NCBI GenBank assembly: GCA_015654695.1
Contig: JAATGJ010000134.1
Coordinates: forward strand, 1 to 42,614
Source of the DNA: Chitinophagales bacterium
GTDB lineage: Bacteria > Bacteroidota > Bacteroidia > Chitinophagales > Chitinophagaceae
DNA length: 42,614 bases
Direction of reading: 5' to 3'
Shown here: piece by piece, positions 34,145-41,833 of the stretch
How the letters are laid out: the number at the start of each line of letters is the position of its first letter
Numbering within the stretch: the stretch's first letter is position 1
Translations under genes and position numbers: made by a program
Notes under the pieces: model-generated
Seen by the model: the letters and a program-made list of their open reading frames with translations, nothing else
The model's database searches: none
Told to the model about the DNA's origin: nothing

Positions 34145-35779
34145 ATGATAAAAAGATTTTATGTTTATTTCCTTTGTGCATTCTTAGTCCATATATCACA
34201 TGCACAAACAGGTTACAGCAACTTTTCTCAGCAAACCACCCGCATCAATGCACTCGCCAAAAATTACCCGCAATTAGCCAAAGTAAAATCGCTTACTAAA
34301 ACAGCAAGTGGTAAAGATATCTGGCAACTTACCATTGGCACCGGCAACACAGATACAAAACCCGCTGTTGTAATAGTCGGTGGCGTGGAAGGAAATTATA
34401 TAATAGGTGCCGAACTTGCTATTGGTTTTGCAGAAAGTTTATTACAAGGCAGCAATACCGACAGCATCAAAGCCTTGCTCAATAAAACCACCTTTTACAT
34501 TTTCCCTGATATGAGTCCCGATGCGATGGAACAATACTTCGCACCACTGCAATACGAACGACAAGGTAATGCTACCATCACCGATGATGACAGGGATGGT
34601 AAAACAAATGAAGATGGTTATGATGATCTCGATGGCAATGGCAAAATAACCTGGCTGAGAGTGGAATCACCCGTGGGCGATTATAAAACACATCCCGATG
34701 ATGCAAGGGTTTTACTAAAAGCTGATCTGAACAAAGGAGAAAAAGGAAAATACATCATCCTCACCGAAGGAAGTGATAATGATAAGGATGGCCAGTTCAA
34801 TGAAGATGGCGAAGGAGGGATCGCTTTCAATAGGAACTTAACCTATAAACATCCAACCTTTTCTGCGGGCGCTGGTGAGTTTGCCGCTTCTGAAACCGAA
34901 ACAAGAGCATTACTTGATTATTTATTTGAGCAGTTCAATGTTTATGCCGTCGTAAGTTTTGGCAGCAATAATAACCTCTCCACTCCTTTTGCCTATAATG
35001 CAACGACAGCAAACCAGCCGTTGATTGGTAGCTGGCTGCAACAGGATGTAAAAGTGGACAGCATGGTCTCCGACCTGTATAATAAAACGGTGAACCTGAA
35101 AGATGCACCAAAAACAAGTGCAGGTGGTGGTGATTTTCTTTCGTGGGCTTACTATCATTATGGCCGTTACAGTTTCAGTACACCCGGCTGGTGGGTACCG
35201 AAAACAAAACCCGATACCACCAAAGGAGAAAAAGCCTTTATTATAGATGATGCCGCTGCCAATTATTTACGATGGGCCGGTCAGCAGGGCATCACCAATA
35301 CTTTCACAGAATGGAAAACCATTCAGCATCCTGATTTTCCCGGTCAGAAAACAGAGGTAGGCGGTATTGATCCTTTTGTACTTATTAATCCTCCGTATAA
35401 ATTAGTTCCTGACCTGGTAAAGAAACATACCGACTTCTTAGTCAAATTCGCCGCTAATCAACCTGAACTGGATATCATCAATGTTAAAACAGAAAAGGCA
35501 GGAGCATTAACAAGAATAACAGTAGATGTCATCAACAAAGGCGCTCTCGCCTCTCATTCCAAACTCGGTGAAAGATCTTACTGGGTCAAACGCATTAATG
35601 TAAAAGTGAATACCTCCGGCAACCAATCCGTCATCAGTGGCAAAAAGATACAGCTATTGAATTCACTCGAAGGCTACAGTTCGCAACAACTTACCTGGCT
35701 GATCAAAGGAACCGGTAAGCTGACAATTGAAGCAGGAAGTCCGACGACAGGAAGCAAAACAATTGATGTTACTCTTTAA
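34145..35779 (+). CDS. M14-like protein lacking zinc ligands (pseudo-carboxypeptidase)
   Basis: 544 residues with signal peptide (...LVHISHAQ). Sequence and domain order parallel the active M14 homologue encoded next to it, but all the catalytic positions differ. Where the neighbour has GNIHSNEVQGAE (zinc His116/Glu119), this has GGVEGNYIIGAE (Glu82, Tyr85); where the neighbour has SFHNAGG (zinc His312), this has SFGSNNN (Gly273); where the neighbour has TFSNELW (catalytic Glu385), this has SFSTPGW. Two acidic DxDxDG loops are kept (residues 147-164 and 211-221). The C-terminal beta domain is also kept. It ends in TAATG, overlapping the next start by one base. Predicted to be a non-catalytic binding partner. 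Confidence 0.85.
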   Translation: MIKRFYVYFLCAFLVHISHAQTGYSNFSQQTTRINALAKNYPQLAKVKSLTKTASGKDIWQLTIGTGNTDTKPAVVIVGGVEGNYIIGAELAIGFAESLLQGSNTDSIKALLNKTTFYIFPDMSPDAMEQYFAPLQYERQGNATITDDDRDGKTNEDGYDDLDGNGKITWLRVESPVGDYKTHPDDARVLLKADLNKGEKGKYIILTEGSDNDKDGQFNEDGEGGIAFNRNLTYKHPTFSAGAGEFAASETETRALLDYLFEQFNVYAVVSFGSNNNLSTPFAYNATTANQPLIGSWLQQDVKVDSMVSDLYNKTVNLKDAPKTSAGGGDFLSWAYYHYGRYSFSTPGWWVPKTKPDTTKGEKAFIIDDAAANYLRWAGQQGITNTFTEWKTIQHPDFPGQKTEVGGIDPFVLINPPYKLVPDLVKKHTDFLVKFAANQPELDIINVKTEKAGALTRITVDVINKGALASHSKLGERSYWVKRINVKVNTSGNQSVISGKKIQLLNSLEGYSSQQLTWLIKGTGKLTIEAGSPTTGSKTIDVTL

Positions 35780-37542
35780 TGCAATTCAAAATGAACATTA
35801 TGAAACGCTATATAAAAATTTTAACGGTCACCCTTTCACTATTCACCATTCACTATTCACTATTCTCGCAGACCCCCGACCAGCTCTTCAAAGCCGCCGG
35901 TTCTCCCGTCAATCCCAAGGTTGCCGTAAGCTGGAACCGTTATAACGATCATGCAGCCATTACTGAAATATGTAAAAAGATAGCCACTGCGTATCCTGAT
36001 CTTGCTAAACTGGAATCCATCGGTAAATCATACAAAGGCCGTGATATCTGGTGCCTCGTCGTTACTGATTATAAAAAAGGAAGTCCTGACAAAAAACCCG
36101 GAATGTATATTGACGGCAACATTCACTCTAATGAAGTACAGGGCGCTGAATTCTCTTTATATACCGCCTGGTACCTGACGGAATCTTTTAAAGACACCAA
36201 ATTTGTACAGGAACTGTTGGCAGATAAAACATTTTATATCATTCCCACTATCAACCCGGACGGACGTGACAGTTATTTTCATGCACCCAATACCGGCAGT
36301 TCTCCCCGAAGCGGTGTGATACCGGTTGACAATGACCGCGACGGGCAGGTGGATGAAGATGGCTATGATGATCTCGATGGCGATAACGAGATATTGATCA
36401 TGCGCCGCAAAAATCCCAATGGCCGTTTGCGTATTGATCCTGCTGAACCAAGACGCATGATACAGGTAGGCCCCGATGAAAAAGGCGATTATGAATACTT
36501 AGGCCTCGAAGGAAAAGATAATGATGGCGATGGATTCGTCAACGAAGATGGCTATACTTTTGAATACGATCCCAACCGCGACTGGGGATGGGGATGGCAA
36601 CCGAACTACATACAGAACGGCGCTTACAAATATCCTTTCTCATTACCGGAGAACAGGGCTATTGAAGAGTTTGTGATGAAACACCCGAATATTGCCGCTG
36701 CACAATCCTTTCACAATGCCGGTGGTATGATACTCCGCGGCCCCGGCGATCCCAACGACCTGCAAACCTATAATGCGCAGGACCTGCAGGTATATGATAT
36801 CATAGGTAAAAAAGGCGAAGACCTGATACCGGGTTATAAATATTTAGTAGTATATAAAGATTTGTATTCTGCGTATGGCGGTGAACTCGATTGGTTCTAT
36901 GGCGGCCGCGGCGTTTATACTTTTTCCAATGAACTCTGGACGCCTTATCTTTTTTATAATAAAGATGCCACCCGAGATCCGCAGGATAATACTTCCTTTC
37001 TCTTCGATCGTTATACTTTGTTCAAAGATGCGTTTGTTGACTGGCATGAATACGATCACCCGCAATACGGCAAGATCGAGATCGGTGGTTTCAAGAAAAA
37101 TTTCGGCAGGGCGCATCCCGGTTTTTTACTGGAAAGTGATGCACACCGCAATATGTCATTTACTATTTATCATTGTTATCATACACCCAAGCTGAGTGTT
37201 GACACCCTAATCGAAAAAGACCTGGGTGATGGTTTAAAACAAATAACCGCTGTGATCGCCAACAGCCGCCTGATGCCTACCCATAGCAGCCAGGACCTGA
37301 AGTATAAAATTGAACGCCCCGACTATATCACACTCACCGGTGCCAAAGTAGTAGCAGGCATGATCGTTGACAATGCCGACCTTAATATTACCACTGAACA
37401 AAAGGCTGACCCCTCCACCATTGCCGTACGCAATATCCCCGGACTGGGAACCATAACGGTAAGATGGATAGTGGAGGGCAGTGGAAAATATACAGTGACG
37501 GTGGATAGTAAGAAAGGCGGGACGGTGAGTAAAGTGAGGTAG
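35779..37542 (+). CDS. M14-family zinc carboxypeptidase, secreted
   Basis: 587 residues. The ATG at 35779 overlaps the upstream stop (TAATG); the ATG at 35800 (MKRYIKILTV) is an alternative that starts right at the signal peptide. Zinc ligands His116 and Glu119 (GNIHSNEVQGAEF) and His312 (AAQSFHNAGG), and probable catalytic Glu385 (YTFSNELW), are in the expected M14 order. Two acidic DxDxDG loops (184-205, 246-258) lie between the ligands and look like calcium-binding sites. A C-terminal beta-sandwich domain ends the protein. The hydrophobic core of the signal peptide is encoded by a short repeat (see findings). Substrate unknown. Confidence 0.9.
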   Translation: MQFKMNIMKRYIKILTVTLSLFTIHYSLFSQTPDQLFKAAGSPVNPKVAVSWNRYNDHAAITEICKKIATAYPDLAKLESIGKSYKGRDIWCLVVTDYKKGSPDKKPGMYIDGNIHSNEVQGAEFSLYTAWYLTESFKDTKFVQELLADKTFYIIPTINPDGRDSYFHAPNTGSSPRSGVIPVDNDRDGQVDEDGYDDLDGDNEILIMRRKNPNGRLRIDPAEPRRMIQVGPDEKGDYEYLGLEGKDNDGDGFVNEDGYTFEYDPNRDWGWGWQPNYIQNGAYKYPFSLPENRAIEEFVMKHPNIAAAQSFHNAGGMILRGPGDPNDLQTYNAQDLQVYDIIGKKGEDLIPGYKYLVVYKDLYSAYGGELDWFYGGRGVYTFSNELWTPYLFYNKDATRDPQDNTSFLFDRYTLFKDAFVDWHEYDHPQYGKIEIGGFKKNFGRAHPGFLLESDAHRNMSFTIYHCYHTPKLSVDTLIEKDLGDGLKQITAVIANSRLMPTHSSQDLKYKIERPDYITLTGAKVVAGMIVDNADLNITTEQKADPSTIAVRNIPGLGTITVRWIVEGSGKYTVTVDSKKGGTVSKVR

Positions 37543-37645
37543 GTTATTATATAACAAAGTGCTCTCATCCTTTTTTCACTTTTAATAGTCAAATCTATTG
37601 GTATCTTTAACTTTATCTCAAAGAACTATTTTTTCTTACTTTGTA

Positions 37646-37717
37646 AACATAGATACATAGAAATACACACATAGAATTCTATGTGAAACCTATGTGCCTA
37701 TGGTTCTATGTGTTTCA
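37646..37717. repeat. Long imperfect hairpin of CATAG/CTATG units in the 512-nt gap before the WD40 gene
   Basis: The left part holds repeated ACATAG units and the right part repeated CTATGTG units, meeting at ACATAGAATTCTATGT. Folded, they form a long, bulged hairpin of roughly 30-bp arms. The remaining gap (37543-37645 and 37718-38054) shows no gene or strong signal other than an imperfect direct repeat at 37866-37887. Confidence 0.6.
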
Positions 37718-38054
37718 AAATAAAAATCTTTACCCGCTTTAAAGTATGTGCTTTAGTATCGTTTAAATGTCCAATTAGTATAAATCATAGCCTATTGTTT
37801 TAGTTATGAGGAGTTAAAAGCCTACTTAGATTAGCGCTATAAAAATAATATCCCGCCGCTACGGAGGATTATCCAACTTACCTTTCCATCAGATTGCTTC
37901 GGCCTGCTTCAACAAATTAATACCATTCAACAGTCAATCAGCAGGTGCTGCAAAGTACTTCATGGTTTATTGATCAGAATTAACCAGCTTTATCTAACCG
38001 TTACCTTCGTGTTTGTGTCCTAACGAATTCAGGGCAATTTTAAACAATGATACC

Positions 38055-39137
38055 ATGAAAAAAAACACTTCCGTGCAAACTAAAAAACGCAGCAACAAAA
38101 AGAAGACGCTCTTAATGGCAGCCCTTTTGCTGTTGATAACACTAATAGTATCTTATTATCAATTCTTCCATAAGGCAAACCAGGTCAATAGCGGTATTTA
38201 TAAACTGGAAACAATATTTACCGCCCATACGAATGGTATTTGGGTGGTGCAATTCAGCCCTGATGGCAATTTACTGGCAAGCGGGAGTATTGATAGCACA
38301 GTGAAGGTTTGGAAAAAAGATGGCACCATTATTCAAAATCTCAAACATCCTGGAGGTGTCACCAATTTGGAATTCAGCCATGATGGCAATTATATTGTCA
38401 CGTCAGGCTATGATGGAAAGCCCAGGCTTTGGAAGGTTGCCAATGGTGAATTGGTCAAAGAGTTTGCCGGCCATTCCGGTACAGCGTGGACGGTTACTAT
38501 AAGCCCCGATGGAAAAACGATCGCCAGTGCAGGTGAAGATAATCTTATAAAACTATGGAATACTGAAAGTGGTGAATTGCGTAATACACTAAAAGGTCAT
38601 GACCGGAATATCTGGTCAATAAGATTCAGTCCCGATGGCAGCAAAATAGCCAGCGGCAGCTTTGACAAGACGCTAAAGATCTGGAATGTGAATGATGGCA
38701 GGTTATTGCATTCAATGGATGATCACTCCGAAGCTGTAGTAGCCGTAGCATTTAGTCCCGACGGACAAATAGTAGCCAGTACCAGTGACGATAAAACAAT
38801 TAAGTTATGGAATGTGAGCGATGGAAAACTCTTGCGTACATTGAAGGAAGGTGAAGAGCACGTGCAGGCTGTCGCTTTCAGTCCAGATGGTAAAAGGTTG
38901 CTGACCGGTGGAAGGGATAAACCTGTTATCGGAGAATTTCTACAGAATTTCTTTGGCGATTCTAAATTCAACAAAGGAGTTTCTATGAGACTCTGGGATT
39001 TGGAAAGCGGCAAAGTACTCCAAACTTTTTCTGAACATGCTAATGATGCAAATGATGTAGCCTATAATCCCGATGGCAAATGGATAGCAAGTGCAAGTGA
39101 AGATAAAACGGTTCATATCTGGCATTTGTCAAACTAA
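38055..39137 (+). CDS. Membrane-anchored WD40 beta-propeller protein
   Basis: 360 residues from ATG at 38055; a TTG-started extension from 38013 is rejected. A Lys-rich cytoplasmic N-terminus (KKRSNKKK) precedes one transmembrane segment (LLMAALLLLITLIVSYYQFF). Seven WD40-type units then follow, each with the pattern 'FSPDG..IAS.S.D.T.K.W': for instance VVQFSPDGNLLASGSIDSTVKVW and VAYNPDGKWIASASEDKTVHIWHL. The sixth unit has an insertion (DKPVIGEFLQNFFGDSKFNKG). Seven units make one complete propeller. It would be a protein-interaction platform on the outside of the inner membrane. Unlike larger WD40 proteins it has no kinase, caspase or NACHT domain. No partner is adjacent. Confidence 0.88.
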   Translation: MKKNTSVQTKKRSNKKKTLLMAALLLLITLIVSYYQFFHKANQVNSGIYKLETIFTAHTNGIWVVQFSPDGNLLASGSIDSTVKVWKKDGTIIQNLKHPGGVTNLEFSHDGNYIVTSGYDGKPRLWKVANGELVKEFAGHSGTAWTVTISPDGKTIASAGEDNLIKLWNTESGELRNTLKGHDRNIWSIRFSPDGSKIASGSFDKTLKIWNVNDGRLLHSMDDHSEAVVAVAFSPDGQIVASTSDDKTIKLWNVSDGKLLRTLKEGEEHVQAVAFSPDGKRLLTGGRDKPVIGEFLQNFFGDSKFNKGVSMRLWDLESGKVLQTFSEHANDANDVAYNPDGKWIASASEDKTVHIWHLSN

Positions 39138-39200
39138 TGGGGAACCGGGATGGGATTGTCTAACTTACTTTTCGCCCATGCGGGTGTTCCAATAAAGAAC

Positions 39201-39271
39201 CACGCCGCGGTTGGTGTTTTTCTTTCACCAACCGCACGAATCACGGAGTCTGATTAATTACTGCATAAAAA
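39201..39271. repeat. 71-bp direct repeat, copy A
   Basis: Starts CACGCCGCGGTTGGTG and ends ACTGCATAAAAA. It contains a 10-bp perfect hairpin (GCGGTTGGTG / CACCAACCGC at 39207-39235) and then a conserved non-palindromic tail (CACGGAGTCTGATTAATTAC). It matches copy B at 40779-40850 with two substitutions and one single-base indel. Confidence 0.85.
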
Positions 39272-39310
39272 TCTCTATAGATCGCTGGCCAGTAGAAGAA
39301 AACACCGGCC

Positions 39311-39519
39311 ATGGCGTAAAATAAATACCACATTTCATCTGCACGGTTATCAACCCGGGATTAATATAATTTATTAACCAAATAATGACGGTTGGGTCGT
39401 TGATGATGATATGGTCGTAGAGACAGGGCATGCCCTGTCTCTACCCCCCGAAAACACAACGACCACCGAGACCTAATAACGGCCGAAAACCAGCGACCGG
39501 CGAAACAATCACAACAACC
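39311..39519 (+). pseudogene. Decayed RAYT transposase copy
   Basis: From 39318 to 39363 the sequence matches codons 6-21 of the intact RAYT (39679-39724) at about 39 of 45 positions, but the frame is broken at once (ATG GCG TAA). The match then jumps: after a shared GGGAT, the following bases correspond to intact positions from 39918 on, giving a 197-nt deletion relative to the intact gene. The 32-nt palindrome region (39413-39444) is identical to that of the intact gene, and traces of similarity continue to about 39519 (GACCGGCGAAACAATCACAA). Confidence 0.75.
39417..39444. repeat. 28-bp perfect palindrome, copy 1 (in decayed RAYT)
   Basis: Half-site GTAGAGACAGGGCA followed by its exact reverse complement. 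The same palindrome occurs inside the intact RAYT gene at 39957-39984. The upstream GGTC is also shared. Confidence 0.92.
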
Positions 39520-39662
39520 CTCAAAATTAAAAAGACAACGCAAACCGGAACAATCAATAGAAAAATATTTCCACACCGATTCACAATGGCAATCGAATCA
39601 ACCATGACCATCGGGAAAATGATTTATTTGCAATCTGTACCTTTATCCTCGCCTCAAAATTT

Positions 39663-40274
39663 ATGGCAGACAAATACCAAAATAAATACCGCATTCCATC
39701 TGCCCGATTATCTACCTGGGATTATAGCAGCAATGCTGCCTATTTTATTACCCTCTGCACCGCCAAACGACAACATTATTTCGGCAAAATAATAAATGGA
39801 GAAATGCAATTATCCAATATCGGGGAAAAGGCGCATGAATGCTGGATGAATATACCCAACCATTTCCAATTTGTTTTATTAGATGCATTTGTTGTAATGC
39901 CGAATCATATGCATGGGATCATTATAATTGACAAACCCGTTAATGATGGTGGGGTCGTAGAGACAGGGCATGCCCTGTCTCTACAGGGTGAAACAAAACG
40001 ACCGGCAGAACAGCAATCACAATCCGATATGCTACAATCTAAACAACCTCATCCACGTTTTCGCAATCAGGGAAAAAATACCATATCGGCAATGGTGGGT
40101 TCTTTCAAATCAGCCGTTACCAAATGGTGCAATGAAAATAAACTACCATTCGGCTGGCAATCCCGTTTCCACGATCATATTATTCGTGATAATGATGAAT
40201 TCCATCGTATCAGAAATTATATTCTGAATAATCCGGCTAACTGGAATAATGATAAATTTTTCTCTCTTCCGTAA
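39663..40274 (+). CDS. REP-associated tyrosine transposase (RAYT, Y1/IS200-like)
   Basis: 203 residues. The HUH motif is H82-x-H84 in VVMPNHMHGIIII. The candidate catalytic Tyr186 is in RIRNYILNNPANW, by analogy with Tyr115 of E. coli RAYT (DYI..NPVKHG region). The N-terminal STWDYSSNAAYFITLCTAKR and C-terminal QSRFHDHIIRDNDEFHRIRNYI are typical. The region 92-145, between the two parts of the catalytic core, is variable and includes nine codons (99-107, VETGHALSL) read through the 28-bp palindrome. RAYTs cut and join single-stranded DNA at REP hairpins and are usually single-copy domesticated enzymes. The start has no good Shine-Dalgarno. A decayed copy lies just upstream. Confidence 0.92.
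   Translation: MADKYQNKYRIPSARLSTWDYSSNAAYFITLCTAKRQHYFGKIINGEMQLSNIGEKAHECWMNIPNHFQFVLLDAFVVMPNHMHGIIIIDKPVNDGGVVETGHALSLQGETKRPAEQQSQSDMLQSKQPHPRFRNQGKNTISAMVGSFKSAVTKWCNENKLPFGWQSRFHDHIIRDNDEFHRIRNYILNNPANWNNDKFFSLP
39957..39984. repeat. 28-bp perfect palindrome, copy 2 (inside intact RAYT coding sequence)
   Basis: Identical to 39417-39444. It is in frame with the RAYT gene, starting exactly at codon 99. The length is not a multiple of three, so the flanking codons are also adjusted. Confidence 0.93.
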
Positions 40275-40312
40275 TAGCAATTACCTACGTTGTTTGCAGT
40301 CTTCTGCCTTAA

Positions 40313-40711
40313 CTATACCTCAGCCACTTCAAACCAATAAGAAAAAAACATTTTTATTTTTTTATGTGTAGCATTTATAGAGGAAGGTTTGGTAATAAAT
40401 GTACTGGCCCCGGCGCGATAACATTCTTTTATATAATCATAAGATGATCTTTCACCCAAAACCACCACAGGAATATGAGCATATGAAGGATTGGCTTTAA
40501 GCTGCCGGAGTAGTTGCCCTCTTTCTGTAATAGTTCCCTGGTCATTTAAAAGTATAAGAACCGGCTGCCCCATTTCTGCAATATATTTGTTCATTTCCTC
40601 TGTATCCTGCAAATAGATCATCGCAATAGAAGGATTTATTTCGGATAATGCAGATTCCGTAATGTCCTGATCTTCGGGATCAGCCTGTAACATTAATACA
40701 TAAGAAGCCAT
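40313..40711 (-). CDS. Receiver-like domain protein lacking the phospho-acceptor Asp
   Basis: 132 residues with the length and motif layout of a lone CheY-like receiver: YVLMLQADPEDQDITESAL (acidic pair region), PVLILLNDQGT where the phospho-Asp is expected, IPVVVLGERSSYDYIKECYRAGASTFITKPSS with the conserved Lys108. Asn56 aligns with the phosphorylated Asp of LDLxMP motifs, so it is likely not phosphorylated normally. No histidine kinase is adjacent. It lies between the RAYT gene and copy B of the 71-bp repeat. Confidence 0.75.
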   Translation of the reverse strand: MASYVLMLQADPEDQDITESALSEINPSIAMIYLQDTEEMNKYIAEMGQPVLILLNDQGTITERGQLLRQLKANPSYAHIPVVVLGERSSYDYIKECYRAGASTFITKPSSINATHKKIKMFFSYWFEVAEV

Positions 40712-40778
40712 ACCTGATAATTTTTATTAAATGTACTTTTTTTCCCGAAAACAGGCTGCACAATTCAACAGGTGCATT

Positions 40779-40850
40779 CACGCCGCGGTTGGTGTTTTTT
40801 CTTTCACCAATCGCTCGAATCACGGAGTCTGATTAATTACTGCATAAAAA
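40779..40850. repeat. 71-bp direct repeat, copy B
   Basis: Same sequence as 39201-39271 apart from two substitutions and one extra T in the loop. The hairpin arms are at 40785-40794 and 40805-40814; one substitution (C to T) still allows a G-U pair in RNA. It lies between two minus-strand genes. Confidence 0.85.
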
Positions 40851-40871
40851 ATTTGGAAAAAACACGTGAGG

Positions 40872-41501
40872 CTAATTGACTGCGCTTTTACCCGGCAGAA
40901 GTACAGGATAATTTTTTACAGTCCCCGTGATTACTTCAGCATTAGCTGCTTTATTCCAGCCATGTTGAATGGCCAGCATCCGGGAACTTCTGGCAGGGTG
41001 GGTCTTCGAGATGTTTGTTTTCGCTACATATATCATTACTTCCTGCGCTTGTTCCAGCGAAGAGCCAAGTTTATATAATATAAACCCCGCAAATTCATCT
41101 GCTTCCAGTTCCAGCTGCGGTCTGCTGCCTCTCTTCCTGATCGTATGACCATTCAGGTGATGACCCACCTCGTGCGCCAAAAGCGCCATAGCCGCCCATT
41201 TATCTTTCGTAACGGCATTGATCCAGGCAATAAATGAAGGGTTGTATAAAATATATCTTCTCCCGTGCGAAATGGAGGCTTCCACGTTAAGAACCTTTGC
41301 TTCCTTCAATTCAAACCCGGCCTGCAAACCCGTTACATTCATTATTTCCGACAGCATTTCCCGTGCAACCGGGATCTTCGTCAAAGAAGTATCATGAAAA
41401 GAATTTTGTTGGTAATGGTTATTAGTATTTGCCAGTGGTATGCCGGCAAAATGGTGGTGGGCAACAGTAAAATATATTGCAAACAGGATGGCTTGTTTCA
41501 T
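40872..41501 (-). CDS. M48-like secreted metalloprotease
   Basis: 209 residues from ATG at 41499-41501 (MKQAILFAIYFTVAHHHFAG, a signal peptide); a longer frame from 41588 is rejected. The catalytic motif HEVGHHLNGH is followed 20 residues later by ELEADEFAGFIL, whose Glu is the third zinc ligand, as in M48 proteases. Unlike HtpX it has no multi-pass membrane region, so it is a compact periplasmic or lipid-free member. The stretch KTHPARSSRMLAI near the end is a conserved 'THP...R' motif. Substrate unknown. Confidence 0.87.
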   Translation of the reverse strand: MKQAILFAIYFTVAHHHFAGIPLANTNNHYQQNSFHDTSLTKIPVAREMLSEIMNVTGLQAGFELKEAKVLNVEASISHGRRYILYNPSFIAWINAVTKDKWAAMALLAHEVGHHLNGHTIRKRGSRPQLELEADEFAGFILYKLGSSLEQAQEVMIYVAKTNISKTHPARSSRMLAIQHGWNKAANAEVITGTVKNYPVLLPGKSAVN

Positions 41502-41833
41502 TAACAAAAGATATTGGATATCAATGTAAAAATAATCCACTTCTTTTAAAAGAAAATGATAAATAACCTGCATTTTCCAGGAATACATTGACCCCGGTCA
41601 ACTTTTCTGCCTGTGCCAGAGGCATACTTTCAGCAAAATAGTCAACCCTTAAAAAAGAGTTCATGCCGGGTGCAGTACGTAAAAAGCCTTCCCCTGAGTA
41701 TGGCGATTATGCCCCGTGAATTGACCAATTTGGGGTGTGCAAAAAAGAACATGATGGTTATACCTGGACTGGCATAGTTGTAGTATGGGTAACGTTGCCG
41801 CCATTGTTATTTTTTAATTTAAAATTTGTTGAT

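Noticed and set aside
39430-39792. A 120-codon plus-strand frame running from the first palindrome into the RAYT gene
   Set aside because: It is out of frame with RAYT, low in complexity and partly a by-product of the palindrome; no protein family is recognisable.
40166-40180. RAYT seemed to lack its catalytic tyrosine because SRFHDH has Phe where some homologues have Tyr
   Set aside because: By comparison with E. coli RAYT Tyr115, the catalytic residue is in the later NYILNNP motif, where Tyr186 is present.
39201-40850. A CRISPR array, because of repeats and palindromes
   Set aside because: Only two copies, 1.5 kb apart, with genes between them and no cas genes.
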